A stretch of 64,000 nt of DNA from CAWGJC01 sp965276665 (GCA_965276665.1 OZ255620.1:1674001-1738000); one strand, 5' to 3'. Counted from the stretch's first letter, positions 1 to 10,790 are shown. The notes: generated by a model not told the origin, from the letters alone. Numbers and translations: made by a program.

Positions 1-10
1 AGATGCGCGC

Positions 11-52
11 TAGAACGTGTTCCGTTCGCATTCGCTCACTCCACAGGCTCTA
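11..52 (-). repeat. 42-bp TA-flanked palindromic repeat, module C copy 1
   Basis: On the minus strand this 42-nt unit starts TAGAGCCTGTGGAGTG and ends TTCTA, with TA at both edges. Two other copies of exactly the same length lie at 25641-25682 and 58568-58609. It directly abuts the insertion sequence to its right, sharing the TA at 51-52. It holds no gene. It is probably a miniature element or a fragment of one; function unknown. Confidence 0.8.
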
Positions 53-65
53 GAACGGGACTCGT

Positions 66-632
66 TCACATGGAACCATAGCCGGAGTTGGCGAGGTAGT
101 TGGCGCACTTGGTGGGGCTGAAGAGATCGAGCAGTTCGCCGACCCGTCGCCAGGTGGCCTCGACGCTGCGGGGCTGGGCTTTTCGCATGAGGTGCTTGAG
201 CTTTGCGAAGACCTGCTCGATCGGGTTCAGGTCGGGGCTGTAGGGCGGCAGGAAGATGAGGTGCGCGCCTCTGGCTCTGATGGCGGCCCGCGCGGCCTTG
301 CCCTTGTGGCTGCCCAGGTTGTCCATGACGACGACGTCGCCTGGTGACAGAGTCGGGGCGAGCTGGGTCTCGACATAGAGCAGGAACATCTCGCCGTTGA
401 TGGGTCCGTCGATGACGAAGGGCGCGTCGATGCGGTCGTGGCGCAGAGCGGCGATGAAGGTGAGGGTCTTCCAGTGGCCGTAGGGCGCATGGCCCTTCAG
501 GCGCTTGCCTCGAGGTCCCCAGCCGCGCAGAGGCGCCATGTTGGTCTTGACCCACGTCTCGTCGATGAACACCAGGCGCGAGGGTGCGATCCGGCTCTGG
601 TAAGCCTTCCACCGCGCGCGCCGGCGGGCCAC
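66..632 (-). CDS. IS630-family transposase, catalytic part (OrfB)
   Basis: This is the C-terminal DDE domain of an IS630-type transposase. The acidic triad is visible: D in FIDETWVK, D in VVMDNLGSH and E in PDLNPIEQVF. As an isolated frame it would have to start at the GTG at 632, but the reading frame is open back to the A-tract at 665-672. There it joins the HTH frame and gives the expected family sequence KKTLLPEEQTRPDVARRR. It is therefore probably made as a fusion with the upstream frame by frameshifting or transcriptional slippage, not as a free protein. Confidence 0.8.
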   Translation of the reverse strand: MARRRARWKAYQSRIAPSRLVFIDETWVKTNMAPLRGWGPRGKRLKGHAPYGHWKTLTFIAALRHDRIDAPFVIDGPINGEMFLLYVETQLAPTLSPGDVVVMDNLGSHKGKAARAAIRARGAHLIFLPPYSPDLNPIEQVFAKLKHLMRKAQPRSVEATWRRVGELLDLFSPTKCANYLANSGYGSM

Positions 633-633
633 G

Positions 634-1008
634 TCAGGCCGCGTCTGCTCCTCCGGCAGCAGGGTTTTTTTTGAAGCTGAGCCCTTCGGCGTGCAGGAAC
701 ACCCACACCGCCCGGGGCTGGGTCTTGATCCCCCGGTCCGCCAACTCGGCCGTCAGCCCTCTCAAGGTGACCGGGCCGGCGGCCACCCGCCGGCGAAGCC
801 ACTCGGCGCATTCGCCCGATAGCGTTCGCGGCTTGCGGCCGCCGATCTTGTCCGGCTTCAACGAGCCCGTCTCCCGCTGGCGACGCACCCACTTGGAGAC
901 GCACGACGGGCTGATCCGCAGCGCCGCCGCGATCTCGCGATGCGTCTCGCCCGCCGCCTTCCGCGCCAGCGCCCGAGATCGAAAATCCACCGAATAGGGA
1001 GCCGTCAT
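634..1008 (-). CDS. IS630-family transposase, DNA-binding part (OrfA)
   Basis: This is the N-terminal half of the transposase, with a helix-turn-helix typical of the family (THREIAAALRISPSCVSKWV). I chose the ATG at 1008 (MTAPYSVDF) because IS630 proteins usually begin this way; an in-frame ATG at 1080 would add 24 residues encoded close to the terminal repeat. The frame runs into an eight-A tract (minus strand, plus positions 672-665) and then terminates within 14 codons. The catalytic half continues in the +1 frame, so removing one A would fuse them. This may be programmed slippage or an inactivating mutation. Confidence 0.75.
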   Translation of the reverse strand: MTAPYSVDFRSRALARKAAGETHREIAAALRISPSCVSKWVRRQRETGSLKPDKIGGRKPRTLSGECAEWLRRRVAAGPVTLRGLTAELADRGIKTQPRAVWVFLHAEGLSFKKNPAAGGADAA

Positions 1009-1094
1009 CCACGCTGGCCTCCGCTCCAGCATGGAGGGTGAATCAGACATCCCCCGATTCGGGAATCCCGATTCCGTCAAATCGCGTCATGCTC

Positions 1095-1221
1095 TAGAGC
1101 ATTTTCACCTTCGGTGGAGTCGGCGCCGGCCCTCGTCCACCCGGCCCCCCAACGATAGTATACTTTCGAGGGAGGCCGGGTGGGGGCGAGGGCCGGCGCC
1201 GACTTAACTGAAAATGCTCTA
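1095..1221 (+). repeat. 127-bp palindromic repeat, module D copy 1 (full length)
   Basis: It has perfect 13-bp terminal inverted repeats (TAGAGCATTTTCA and its complement), and inside them a 17-bp inverted pair (GTCGGCGCCGGCCCTCG) and further complementary arms around an AT-rich centre with AGTATACT. The DNA could fold into one long hairpin. It has no coding potential. It shares its left TA with the insertion sequence and its right TA with module A. Related copies lie at 25589-25642 (internally deleted) and 60632-60772. Confidence 0.85.
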
Positions 1222-1285
1222 GCTCTCTGTTTTGGCGAGCATCGTTATCCGCTCGCACGAGTCCGTTCGAGCGGATGATGCTCTA
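1220..1285 (-). repeat. 66-bp repeat, module A copy 1
   Basis: On the minus strand this reads TAGAGCATCATCCGCTCG, a short loop, then the complementary CGAGCGGAT and GATGCTC, followed by an A-rich tail ending in GAGAGCTA. Copies of the same 66-nt length lie at 25525-25590 and 58504-58569. Its first three bases are the TAG stop codon of the alditol oxidase gene (1285-1283). Confidence 0.85.
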
Positions 1286-2548
1286 ATCGCCGAAGACGTG
1301 CTTCGCCATGAAGGCGTTGCGGAACTTGCCCTTCGGGTCGTGCTGCTTCGCCAGCATGCGGAAATCGTCGAGGCGCGGGTAGAGCGGCGCGAGGGTCGCC
1401 GCCGGTGCGTGCATCAGCTTGCCCCAATGCGGGCGGCCGCCGAGCGGGATCAACAACGCCTCGATCTCGCGGGTCAGCGCATCGACCGCCTCCGGCGCGC
1501 GCGACCAGGTGAAGTGGATCGCCACCGCGTCATGGCCATACGCCCCGCTCAGCCAGAGATCATCCGCCGCCATCGTGCGGATCTCGGTCGCCAGCAGCTG
1601 CTCGTCGATGCGCGCGCCGATTGCGTGCACCGCGCGCACCGCTTCGGGGAATTTCGCCCGCGGGACCATGTATTCGCTCTGGATCTGGTCGCTGACGCCG
1701 GGGTTGCGATCGCGGCGGAAATGCGCCAGCCGGTCCGACCACGGCCCGGCCACGCCGCCGAACGGATTGAGCCGGTCATTCGCATCGTCCCGCCCGCTCG
1801 ACACCTTGTGCATGGGCGCCGGAATGGCGCCGAGATGCGACACCGCAAGCTCCTCGGGCAAGCCCTCGGTGAGTCGCGTCTTCAACCACATCCGGTCGAC
1901 CTTCGGGCCGGACCATTTGGTCATCAGGCTCACGCTGTACGCGGCGGAGGAGACCGCCTGGTAGTTCTCGAACACGGTTTCCCACGGCAGATCGACGAAC
2001 GCGTCCTGCCGCACGGAGTAGCTCGGCTGGATGTCGAGCGTGACGCGGGTGACGATGCCGAACGCGCCGAGCCCGACCACCATGCCGTCGAAGCCCGGAT
2101 CGCCGCGCCGCACGCGCAGGATGTCGCCCTCCGCGGTGATCAGCTCGAGCCCGCAGACCGCGCTCGAGAGCGTGCCGTTCGTATCGCCCGAGCCATGCGT
2201 GCCGGTTGCCGTCGCGCCGGCGACGGAGATATGCGGCAGCGAGCCCAGATTGTGCAGCGCCCAGCCGGCATCCTGCAGGTGCACCGCGAGATCGCCGTAC
2301 GGGGTTGCGGCGCCCACCGTGACGGTGCGCCGCCCGGGGTCGATCTCGAAGAGCGGCGGCACCGCGCCGAGATCGATCAGCGCGCCGCCTTCGGAATCGG
2401 CGATGCCGTTGAAGGAATGCCGCGTGCCGAGCGCGCGGACACGGCGCGCTCCCCCCACCAGGCGTCGCGCTGCGTCGATATTTTCGGGTCGATGGATGCA
2501 GGATGCGACGAAGACGTGATTGCCCGACCAGTTCTCCTCACGCTTCAC
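1283..2548 (-). CDS. FAD-linked alditol (xylitol/sorbitol) oxidase-like protein
   Basis: A 421-residue flavoprotein of the VAO/D-arabinono-lactone oxidase family, the usual size for bacterial alditol oxidase. It likely oxidises the terminal hydroxyl of a polyol with O2 and makes H2O2, in the cytoplasm. His44 in GTRHSF matches the histidine that carries covalent FAD in alditol oxidase. The FAD-binding segment with SLPHISVAGATATGTHGSG follows, and the C-terminal active-site motifs EIRTM, HFTW and HWGKL correspond to substrate-binding Glu/Arg, Thr and Lys. The start is a GTG preceded by GGAGG. It lies 42 nt behind the alpha-glucosidase, so probably one operon. Its TAG stop is the first three bases of a downstream repeat. 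The exact substrate is not deducible. Confidence 0.85.
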   Translation of the reverse strand: MKREENWSGNHVFVASCIHRPENIDAARRLVGGARRVRALGTRHSFNGIADSEGGALIDLGAVPPLFEIDPGRRTVTVGAATPYGDLAVHLQDAGWALHNLGSLPHISVAGATATGTHGSGDTNGTLSSAVCGLELITAEGDILRVRRGDPGFDGMVVGLGAFGIVTRVTLDIQPSYSVRQDAFVDLPWETVFENYQAVSSAAYSVSLMTKWSGPKVDRMWLKTRLTEGLPEELAVSHLGAIPAPMHKVSSGRDDANDRLNPFGGVAGPWSDRLAHFRRDRNPGVSDQIQSEYMVPRAKFPEAVRAVHAIGARIDEQLLATEIRTMAADDLWLSGAYGHDAVAIHFTWSRAPEAVDALTREIEALLIPLGGRPHWGKLMHAPAATLAPLYPRLDDFRMLAKQHDPKGKFRNAFMAKHVFGD

Positions 2549-2570
2549 CGTGCCGCGTCCTCCGTTGGGT

Positions 2571-2595
2571 CCTGAGGCGATCCGACAGCCTCAGG
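2571..2595 (-). other. 8-bp hairpin between alpha-glucosidase and alditol oxidase
   Basis: CCTGAGGC at 2571-2578 pairs with GCCTCAGG at 2588-2595 around a 9-nt loop. It overlaps the stop codon of the upstream gene and ends before the downstream Shine-Dalgarno. No T-run follows, so it is not a classical terminator. It may affect mRNA stability or attenuate the second gene. Confidence 0.4.
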
Positions 2596-4315
2596 CGACG
2601 ACGCGCATTATCTCAGTCTTTTGCCGAAGCAGGAAGACGGCGCCCCAGGGAGGCAGCATTGCGGAGTCGCCGCTGAAATCGCTCTCTTCCGGTCCGATCG
2701 GCAACACTTCGCCGTAGGCGGACAGATCCGCGCGCAGCTTCTGGTCCGACAGATTGAACAGGCAGACGATGCTCTCGCCCGCATGCTCGCGCACGAAGCC
2801 GATGCAGGGGTCGGGCAGATCGAGCGGCCGCAGCGAGCCGCGGGCGAGCGCCGGATGCTGGCGGCGGAAGGCGAGGAAATCGCGCCAGGCATGCAGGATC
2901 GCGCCCGGATCCTCCTCCTGCGCCGAGACCGCGAGAACGCGATGCGAGTCGGGCACCGGCAGCCATGGCGTGTCGCCCGCGGTGAAGCCGCCATGCGCCG
3001 TCTCGTGATGCCAGGGCATCGGCGTGCGGCTGCCGTCGCGGCCGCGGAATTCCGGCCAATAGGCGATGCCGAACGGATCGCGCATGTCCTCGAACGCGAT
3101 CTCCGCATCCGGCAGGCCGAGCTCCTCGCCCTGGTAGAGGCAAACGCTGCCGCGCAGGCTCAATTGCATCGCCATCAGCAGCCGTGCGAAGCGCGGATCC
3201 GTGGGCGCCTCGCCGCGACGCGGATTCCACCGGCTCACCGCCCGCTCCACATCGTGATTGCTGAACGACCAGCAGATCCAGCCATCGGTGCCGGCGGCGG
3301 CGCAATCGCGCAGCATCCCGCGCAAAGTCGGCACGTCGAACCCGCCGCGCAGCGGGCGCAGCGTATAGGCCATGTGCAGATGCCGCGGGCCGGCGGTGTA
3401 GCCGATCACCCGCTCGAACGCGCCGGGCTGGCTCGACACCTCGGCGAGCGTGGTGGTGCCGGGAAACTCGTCCATCAGACCGCGGATGCGCGTGATCGCG
3501 TCCATCGCGTCGCGCTGCAGCATGTCGTGCTCGTGATGCTGCAACGCGAAGAGCTTGGCCGGCGTCGCGCCGTCGCTCGGCGGCGCCGGGCGATTGTTGC
3601 GCAGCGCCGCGTCGTGCATCAGGAAATCGATCGCATCGAGCCGGAACCCGTCAACGCCGCGCCGCAGCCAGAACCGCCCGGTCTCGAGGATTGCCTCGAC
3701 GGCTTCCGGGTTGCGGAAATTGAACTGCGGCTGGTGCGACAGGAAATGGTGCAGATAATACTGCCGGCGCCGCGGCTCCCAGGTCCAGGCGGAGCCGCCG
3801 AACACCGACAGCCAGTTGTTGGGCGGCGTGCCGTCCGGCGACGGGTCGGCCCAGACATACCAATCGGCTTTCGGATTGTCCCGGCTGGCGCGGCTTTCCA
3901 CGAACCAGGCATGCTGGTTCGAGCTGTGGCTCCAGACCTGGTCGATCAGCACCTTGAGCCCGAGCGCATGCGCGCGGGCGACCAGCGCGTTGAAATCCGC
4001 CAGCGTGCCGAACACCGGATCGACGGCGACATGGTCCGCCACGTCATAACCGAAATCACGCATCGGCGAGGTGAAGAAGGGACACAGCCAGATCGCGTCG
4101 ACGCCCAGGCGCGCGACATGATCGAGCCGGGCGGTGACGCCGGGCAGGTCGCCCACGCCGTCGCCATCGCTGTCCTGAAAGCTGCGCGGGTAGATCTGGT
4201 AGATCACCGCGCCACGCCACCACTCATCACGGTGTTCAGGGCTGTGCGCAAGCCGGCGCGCATGTTCGGGCCGGGCGGAACGGAGGAGGCGCGCGGAAGC
4301 GGATATCGTGTCCAT
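2591..4315 (-). CDS. GH13 alpha-glucosidase
   Basis: A 574-residue alpha-amylase-family glycosidase, the usual length for alpha-glucosidase/oligo-1,6-glucosidase. It hydrolyses alpha-glucosidic bonds of maltose, sucrose or isomaltose-like sugars, probably in the cytoplasm as no signal peptide is visible. GH13 landmarks in order: VIYQIYPRSFQDSDGDGVGD near residue 38, the nucleophile Asp in GVDGFRLDAIDF, the acid/base Glu in TTLAEVSS, and the third Asp in SNHDVER. QGEELGLPDAE and the C-terminal beta domain follow. AEVSS instead of the commoner GE resembles the subgroup of proteobacterial alpha-glucosidases with broad specificity. RBS-like AGGGAAG precedes the ATG. It heads an operon with the alditol oxidase. 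Confidence 0.92.
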   Translation of the reverse strand: MDTISASARLLRSARPEHARRLAHSPEHRDEWWRGAVIYQIYPRSFQDSDGDGVGDLPGVTARLDHVARLGVDAIWLCPFFTSPMRDFGYDVADHVAVDPVFGTLADFNALVARAHALGLKVLIDQVWSHSSNQHAWFVESRASRDNPKADWYVWADPSPDGTPPNNWLSVFGGSAWTWEPRRRQYYLHHFLSHQPQFNFRNPEAVEAILETGRFWLRRGVDGFRLDAIDFLMHDAALRNNRPAPPSDGATPAKLFALQHHEHDMLQRDAMDAITRIRGLMDEFPGTTTLAEVSSQPGAFERVIGYTAGPRHLHMAYTLRPLRGGFDVPTLRGMLRDCAAAGTDGWICWSFSNHDVERAVSRWNPRRGEAPTDPRFARLLMAMQLSLRGSVCLYQGEELGLPDAEIAFEDMRDPFGIAYWPEFRGRDGSRTPMPWHHETAHGGFTAGDTPWLPVPDSHRVLAVSAQEEDPGAILHAWRDFLAFRRQHPALARGSLRPLDLPDPCIGFVREHAGESIVCLFNLSDQKLRADLSAYGEVLPIGPEESDFSGDSAMLPPWGAVFLLRQKTEIMRVVA

Positions 4316-4432
4316 GCGACGACTTTCTTCCCTTCGACCGATTAGGCTACAGGGAAATTATGTCGCAAGCATGAATTCCCGGGGATTTCCTGGATTACAC
4401 ACAAAGTCTTGCTGCGTGGCGGTTCGTGCACA
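4316..4432 (-). promoter_or_regulatory. Putative promoter region of the alpha-glucosidase operon
   Basis: 117 nt between ccmB (upstream, same strand) and the alpha-glucosidase gene. It is markedly richer in A+T than its surroundings and contains an imperfect palindrome (AATTCCCGGGGATTT around 4374-4388) that could be an operator. A CATAAT-like -10 lies near 4357. The exact promoter cannot be fixed by eye. Confidence 0.35.
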
Positions 4433-5098
4433 CTATTCGGCCGCCGCCCGGAGGGCCGCACCGGCGGCAAGGGGGCAGAGCGGCAGGCTGGCGGCGAGCA
4501 TCGCGGTCAGCAGCAGGAGGTGCGGGCGGGCCGAAAGCCCGGTTCCGACGGCGTCCACGGCCGCTGCGCCGAAGATCAGCACCGGCGTCGCCAGCGGCAG
4601 CACCAGCAGCGGCAGCAGCACGCCGCCGCGCCGCGCGCCGAGCACGATTGCGGCACCTGTGGTGCCGAGGAGCGACAACACCAGCGTTCCGGGCAGCAAT
4701 CCGGCAAGCAGCACCGGCAGCGCGGCAGCGGGCAGGCGCAGCATCAGCGCGACCGGCGCCGCCGCGAGCAGCAGCGGCAGCCCGGTGGTAAGCCAATGCG
4801 CCGCCGCCTTGGCGGCGGCGACGAAGCCGGCGGGGAGCCCGCAGAGCAGCAGCTGGTCGAGCGATCCGTCCTCGAAATCAGCGCCGAACAGCCGGTCGAG
4901 CGGCAGGAGCGCCGCCAGCAGCGCGCAGACCCAGACGATGCCGGGGGCGAGCCGGGCCAGCACTTCCGGCGCAGGACCGATCGCGAGCGGGAACAGCGAG
5001 GCGGCGAGCGCGAAGAACAGCAGGGCGGCCAGCGTATCCGCCCCATGGCGGACAGACAGCCGCAGCTCCCGGCCCAGCAGGGCGGCGAAGGCGCTCAT
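4433..5098 (-). CDS. ccmB: Heme exporter permease CcmB (cytochrome c maturation)
   Basis: A 221-residue integral membrane protein, standard length for CcmB, with six hydrophobic segments. With CcmA and CcmC it forms the ABC complex that releases heme-loaded CcmE for cytochrome c assembly on the periplasmic side. The N-terminus (FAALLGRELRLSVRHGADTL) and the segment LDRLFGADFEDGSLDQLLL are characteristic of the family. It overlaps ccmA by ATGA (5098-5095), implying translational coupling. The other ccm genes are not in this window. Confidence 0.93.
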   Translation of the reverse strand: MSAFAALLGRELRLSVRHGADTLAALLFFALAASLFPLAIGPAPEVLARLAPGIVWVCALLAALLPLDRLFGADFEDGSLDQLLLCGLPAGFVAAAKAAAHWLTTGLPLLLAAAPVALMLRLPAAALPVLLAGLLPGTLVLSLLGTTGAAIVLGARRGGVLLPLLVLPLATPVLIFGAAAVDAVGTGLSARPHLLLLTAMLAASLPLCPLAAGAALRAAAE

Positions 5099-5706
5099 GC
5101 GGCGCCGAGACGCAGCGTCTCCGCCCCGGGCAGCGGCAGCGGCAGATGGGTCGCCGCCACCACCAGGCCACCCCTCGCGCGATGCGCCGCCAGCAGCCTG
5201 CCGAAGGCGCCCACCGAGGCGGTGTCGAGGCCGAGGGTCGGCTCATCGAGCAGCCAGAGCGGCGCATGGCCGAGTGCCAGCCGAGACAGCGCGAGCCGCC
5301 GGCGCTGCCCGGCCGAGAGCATCCGCGCCGGCAGATCGGCGAGCGCCGCCAGGCCGAGTGCTGCGAGCGCCGCCTCGATCGCCGGCCGGCCCACGCCCGC
5401 CAGCCTTGCGGCGAGGGCGAGGTTCTCGGCCGCCGTCAGGCCGGGCTTCACCGCATCCTGGTGGCCGAGATAGAAGGTGCGGGCGGCATGCGCCGGCGGG
5501 TCGGCGGCGATGTCCGCGTCCGCCCATGCGACCACGCCCGCATCCGGCCGGGCGAACCCAGCGAGCAGGCGCAGCAGCGTCGATTTGCCGGCCCCGTTCG
5601 GCCCTTCCAGCAGCAGCGCGCCGCCCGGCGCCACCGCCAGTGAGATCGCGCGCAGAACCAGTCGCTCGCCCCTCAACACGGCGATATTCTGTGCGCGCAA
5701 CGCCAT
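5095..5706 (-). CDS. ccmA: Heme exporter ATPase CcmA
   Basis: A 203-residue ABC ATPase powering the CcmABCD heme/CcmE complex. Walker A is LEGPNGAGKST, the signature is LSAGQRRRLALSRL and Walker B is PLWLLDEPTLGLD, all in the expected order. The start is set at the ATG at 5706 (MALRAQNIAVLRGERLV), which matches family length and follows GGGAAGGG; the frame stays open upstream without homology. It is transcribed divergently from acnA and coupled to ccmB. Confidence 0.93.
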   Translation of the reverse strand: MALRAQNIAVLRGERLVLRAISLAVAPGGALLLEGPNGAGKSTLLRLLAGFARPDAGVVAWADADIAADPPAHAARTFYLGHQDAVKPGLTAAENLALAARLAGVGRPAIEAALAALGLAALADLPARMLSAGQRRRLALSRLALGHAPLWLLDEPTLGLDTASVGAFGRLLAAHRARGGLVVAATHLPLPLPGAETLRLGAA

Positions 5707-5854
5707 CGCCCGGCCCTTCCCCTCCCGCCGCCTCCCGGCTGTCCCCAAGTGGACGGGCGGCAAGCGGTATGGTTTAAGCCGGGCGCCAAATCCATGCACC
5801 CGCCCGCGCGCGACGCCGATGCCGCGCCGAGCGACAGACGAAGGGCGAGCAGCC
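5707..5854. promoter_or_regulatory. Divergent ccmA/acnA intergenic region
   Basis: 148 nt separate the two divergent starts and must hold both promoters. AAGGGCGAG lies just ahead of the acnA ATG. I could not identify convincing -35/-10 pairs or an operator by eye. Confidence 0.4.
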
Positions 5855-8542
<2,688 letters not shown>

Positions 8543-8549
8543 GGGAAAG

Positions 8550-8778
8550 CCGGGGCTCCGCCCCGGACCCCGGCAAGGGGCGCTGCCCCTTGCATCCCCG
8601 CTAAGGGCGGAGCCCTTAGAACCCGACTAGGGCTGTTTGGAGAGGGGTGGGCAAGGTGATGTTTCTACCACCTCGTTGCCCAACCCTCTCCAAACAGCCG
8701 TAATGGATTCCAAAGGCTCGGCCTTTGGCGGGGGTCCAGGGGGCAGCGCCCCCTGGCGGGTCCGGGGCGGAGCCCCGG
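8550..8778. repeat. 229-bp multi-hairpin palindromic repeat between acnA and the FUSC gene
   Basis: Three small hairpins (8550-8566, 8575-8591, 8601-8619, each with a 3-nt loop such as CCGGGGC-TCC-GCCCCGG) precede a long central hairpin (8631-8699, with 16-bp arms starting GGCTGTTTGGAGAGGG). Three mirror-image hairpins follow (8710-8728, 8736-8756, 8762-8778). Left and right thirds are inverted copies of each other. The structure probably terminates or protects acnA mRNA. It also overlaps the 5' end of the next gene. Confidence 0.85.
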
Positions 8779-10790
8779 CCTTCCATCAGGACCTCCACGC
8801 GATCAGCCTGATCGAGGGCGCGCGGGCCGCTTTGGCGGTGGCCGCGATTGTGGCGCTGGACCAGTGGATGAGCCGGCCGCCTTTGATGGAGGCGGCGCTC
8901 GGGGCTTTGTTCGTGTGTCTGGCCGATGCGGGTGGTCCGATCCGGCGGCGCATTCCGGGGATGGTGGCCTTTGCTGTGCTGGGGGCGCTGGCCACGGCGG
9001 CTTTCGGGCTGAGCCGGGCCTTGCCGCTCTATGTGATGATTCCTCTTGCCTGCCTCGGCGTGATGGCGACCGGGTTCGCGCGGGTCTGGGGTCCGATCGC
9101 GATGCAGGTCGGGAATTTGCTGACTGTGGTGATCGTGTTCGCGGTGTACCGGCCGATGGGTTGGGCGCAGGCCGGCATCATCGCGGCGGCATTTCTGGGC
9201 GGCAGCGTGTGGGCGGCGTTGCTCACGCTGGTGATCTGGCGGCTGCATCCGTTCGGTCCGGCGCGGGCGGCGATTGCGGAATGTTATCGGCAATTGGCGC
9301 TGGCGGCGCGGGAGATGCGGCACCTGGCGGAGGGGGCGTCCGGCATCGCCGCCTGGGAGGCGCATGCCCGGAGGCATCGGCGCGCGGTACGGGAGGCGAT
9401 CGAGCGGGCGAGGAGCGCGGTGAAGGAGGGGGTGCGCTGGCGCGGCACGCCCACGCCGCGGCTGGCGCAGGGTCTGGTGCGCATCGAAGCGGCGGAGCAG
9501 ATTTTCGGCGCCCTCATCGCGCTCTCGGACATCCTGGAGCAGGACGAGGATCGCGCAATGCGGCCGGAAGCCGGGCGCGCGCTCCGGCTGATTGCGCCGG
9601 CGCTCGCGATGCTCGGCGCGGCGGGGCGCGCGGACCGGGCACTGCCGGAGGCGCGGCTCGATGCGGCTATTGGACGCATCGCCGCCGAGGCCGCGCGGGC
9701 GCCGCGGATTGCACCGATGCTGGACGCGATCACCGAGCGGCTGCGCATCGCGGCGACGATGTCCCTGCCGACGGCGCTCGCACCCACGGATCCGCAGGAG
9801 GGCGAGCCGGCGCTGCCGGTGCTCACGCGGCTGGTGCAGCCGGTGCGTAGCAATCTCGCCTGGCAATCCTCGACGCTGCGCCATGCGCTGCGCTGCGCGG
9901 TGCTGACGGCACCTGCGCTCGCGATCACCTTGCCGCATTACCGGGGGTATGAGCACTGGCTGACGATCACGCTCGTGATGACGACGCAGCCTTGCTTCGG
10001 CAACACATGGCAGCGGGCGGTCGAGCGCATCGGCGGCACGGTGCTGGGCGGCGTGGCCGCGGCAGCGCTCGGGCTGGTCTGCACCACGCCGTCGACCGTC
10101 GCGCTGGCGCTGTTCCCGCTGTCGATCTTCGCGTTCGCGGTGCGCTCGGTGAGCTATGGCGCGTTCATCGCTGGCCTCACGCCGATCGTGGTGCTGCTCT
10201 CGGAGCTAGGACGGCCGGGTTCGAGCGAGCTCGCGATCGCGGTGATCCGGGCGGCCTATACGTTGGTCGGCGGCATTGCGGCGGTGATCGGCGTGATGGT
10301 GCTGTGGCCAAGCTGGGAGCCTGACCGGCTGCGCGGCGAGCTCCAGACCGCGATCGCCGCGCATGCGCGCTATGCGGATGCGGTGCTGGGCCGAGCGGAG
10401 GCGGAGACCGTGGAGGCCGCGCGGCGCGCGGCGGGCCTCGCCAGCAACAACCTCGAGACCTCGATCGCGCGCCTGCTGCTGGAGCCGGGCCAGGCTGCCG
10501 CGAAGCCGCGCGCCGGACCGGATCGGCTGGAGGCGGCGATGCTGGTCGACACCGCGCTCCGCCGCCTCGCCGGCCGCCTCGCCGCGCTCCGGCTGACCGC
10601 GGAGCCGGATGCCGGGATGGATGCGGCGGATTGGGCCGCCTGGCGGGAGTGGATCGCGACCGCGCTCGCCGGCCTTCAGCAGATGCCGCCGCCGGCCCCG
10701 CCGCGCCCTGCCGCGCGGCCGGTGGAGGCGCTGGCGCGGATCGGCCGGCAGATCGAGCTGATGCAGGGCGCGCTGATGCGGGGCGCCTGA
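8703..10790 (+). CDS. FUSC-family (aromatic acid exporter-like) inner membrane protein
   Basis: About 695 residues in two halves, each with a hydrophobic block of several membrane segments followed by a long soluble helical region, the architecture of FUSC/fusaric-acid-resistance and YccS-type proteins. The C-terminal block (HYRGYEHWLTITLVMTTQP onward, GGTVLGGVAAAALGLV, VLWPSWEPDRLR) is the FUSC motif region. The role is presumably efflux or envelope transport; the substrate is unknown. The start is uncertain: the ATG at 8703 lies inside the hairpin repeat, so the first ~25 residues are repeat-encoded, and the frame is open back to 8637. No better ATG exists before the first membrane segment. 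Confidence 0.75.
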   Translation: MDSKGSAFGGGPGGSAPWRVRGGAPAFHQDLHAISLIEGARAALAVAAIVALDQWMSRPPLMEAALGALFVCLADAGGPIRRRIPGMVAFAVLGALATAAFGLSRALPLYVMIPLACLGVMATGFARVWGPIAMQVGNLLTVVIVFAVYRPMGWAQAGIIAAAFLGGSVWAALLTLVIWRLHPFGPARAAIAECYRQLALAAREMRHLAEGASGIAAWEAHARRHRRAVREAIERARSAVKEGVRWRGTPTPRLAQGLVRIEAAEQIFGALIALSDILEQDEDRAMRPEAGRALRLIAPALAMLGAAGRADRALPEARLDAAIGRIAAEAARAPRIAPMLDAITERLRIAATMSLPTALAPTDPQEGEPALPVLTRLVQPVRSNLAWQSSTLRHALRCAVLTAPALAITLPHYRGYEHWLTITLVMTTQPCFGNTWQRAVERIGGTVLGGVAAAALGLVCTTPSTVALALFPLSIFAFAVRSVSYGAFIAGLTPIVVLLSELGRPGSSELAIAVIRAAYTLVGGIAAVIGVMVLWPSWEPDRLRGELQTAIAAHARYADAVLGRAEAETVEAARRAAGLASNNLETSIARLLLEPGQAAAKPRAGPDRLEAAMLVDTALRRLAGRLAALRLTAEPDAGMDAADWAAWREWIATALAGLQQMPPPAPPRPAARPVEALARIGRQIELMQGALMRGA

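Larger units (their letters stand above)
51..1096 (-). mobile_element. IS630-family insertion sequence
   Basis: The element runs from the TA at 51-52 to the TA at 1095-1096. Its two ends form imperfect terminal inverted repeats: TAGAACGGGACTCGTT at the left and, on the other strand, TAGAGCATGACGCGAT at the right, with about 17 of the first 27 positions matching. It carries a helix-turn-helix frame and a DDE catalytic frame on the minus strand. IS630/Tc1-type elements insert at TA, often within CTAG, and duplicate the TA, which fits both edges. The flanks are repeat modules C (left) and D (right), so it has inserted inside a repeat array. Confidence 0.82.
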
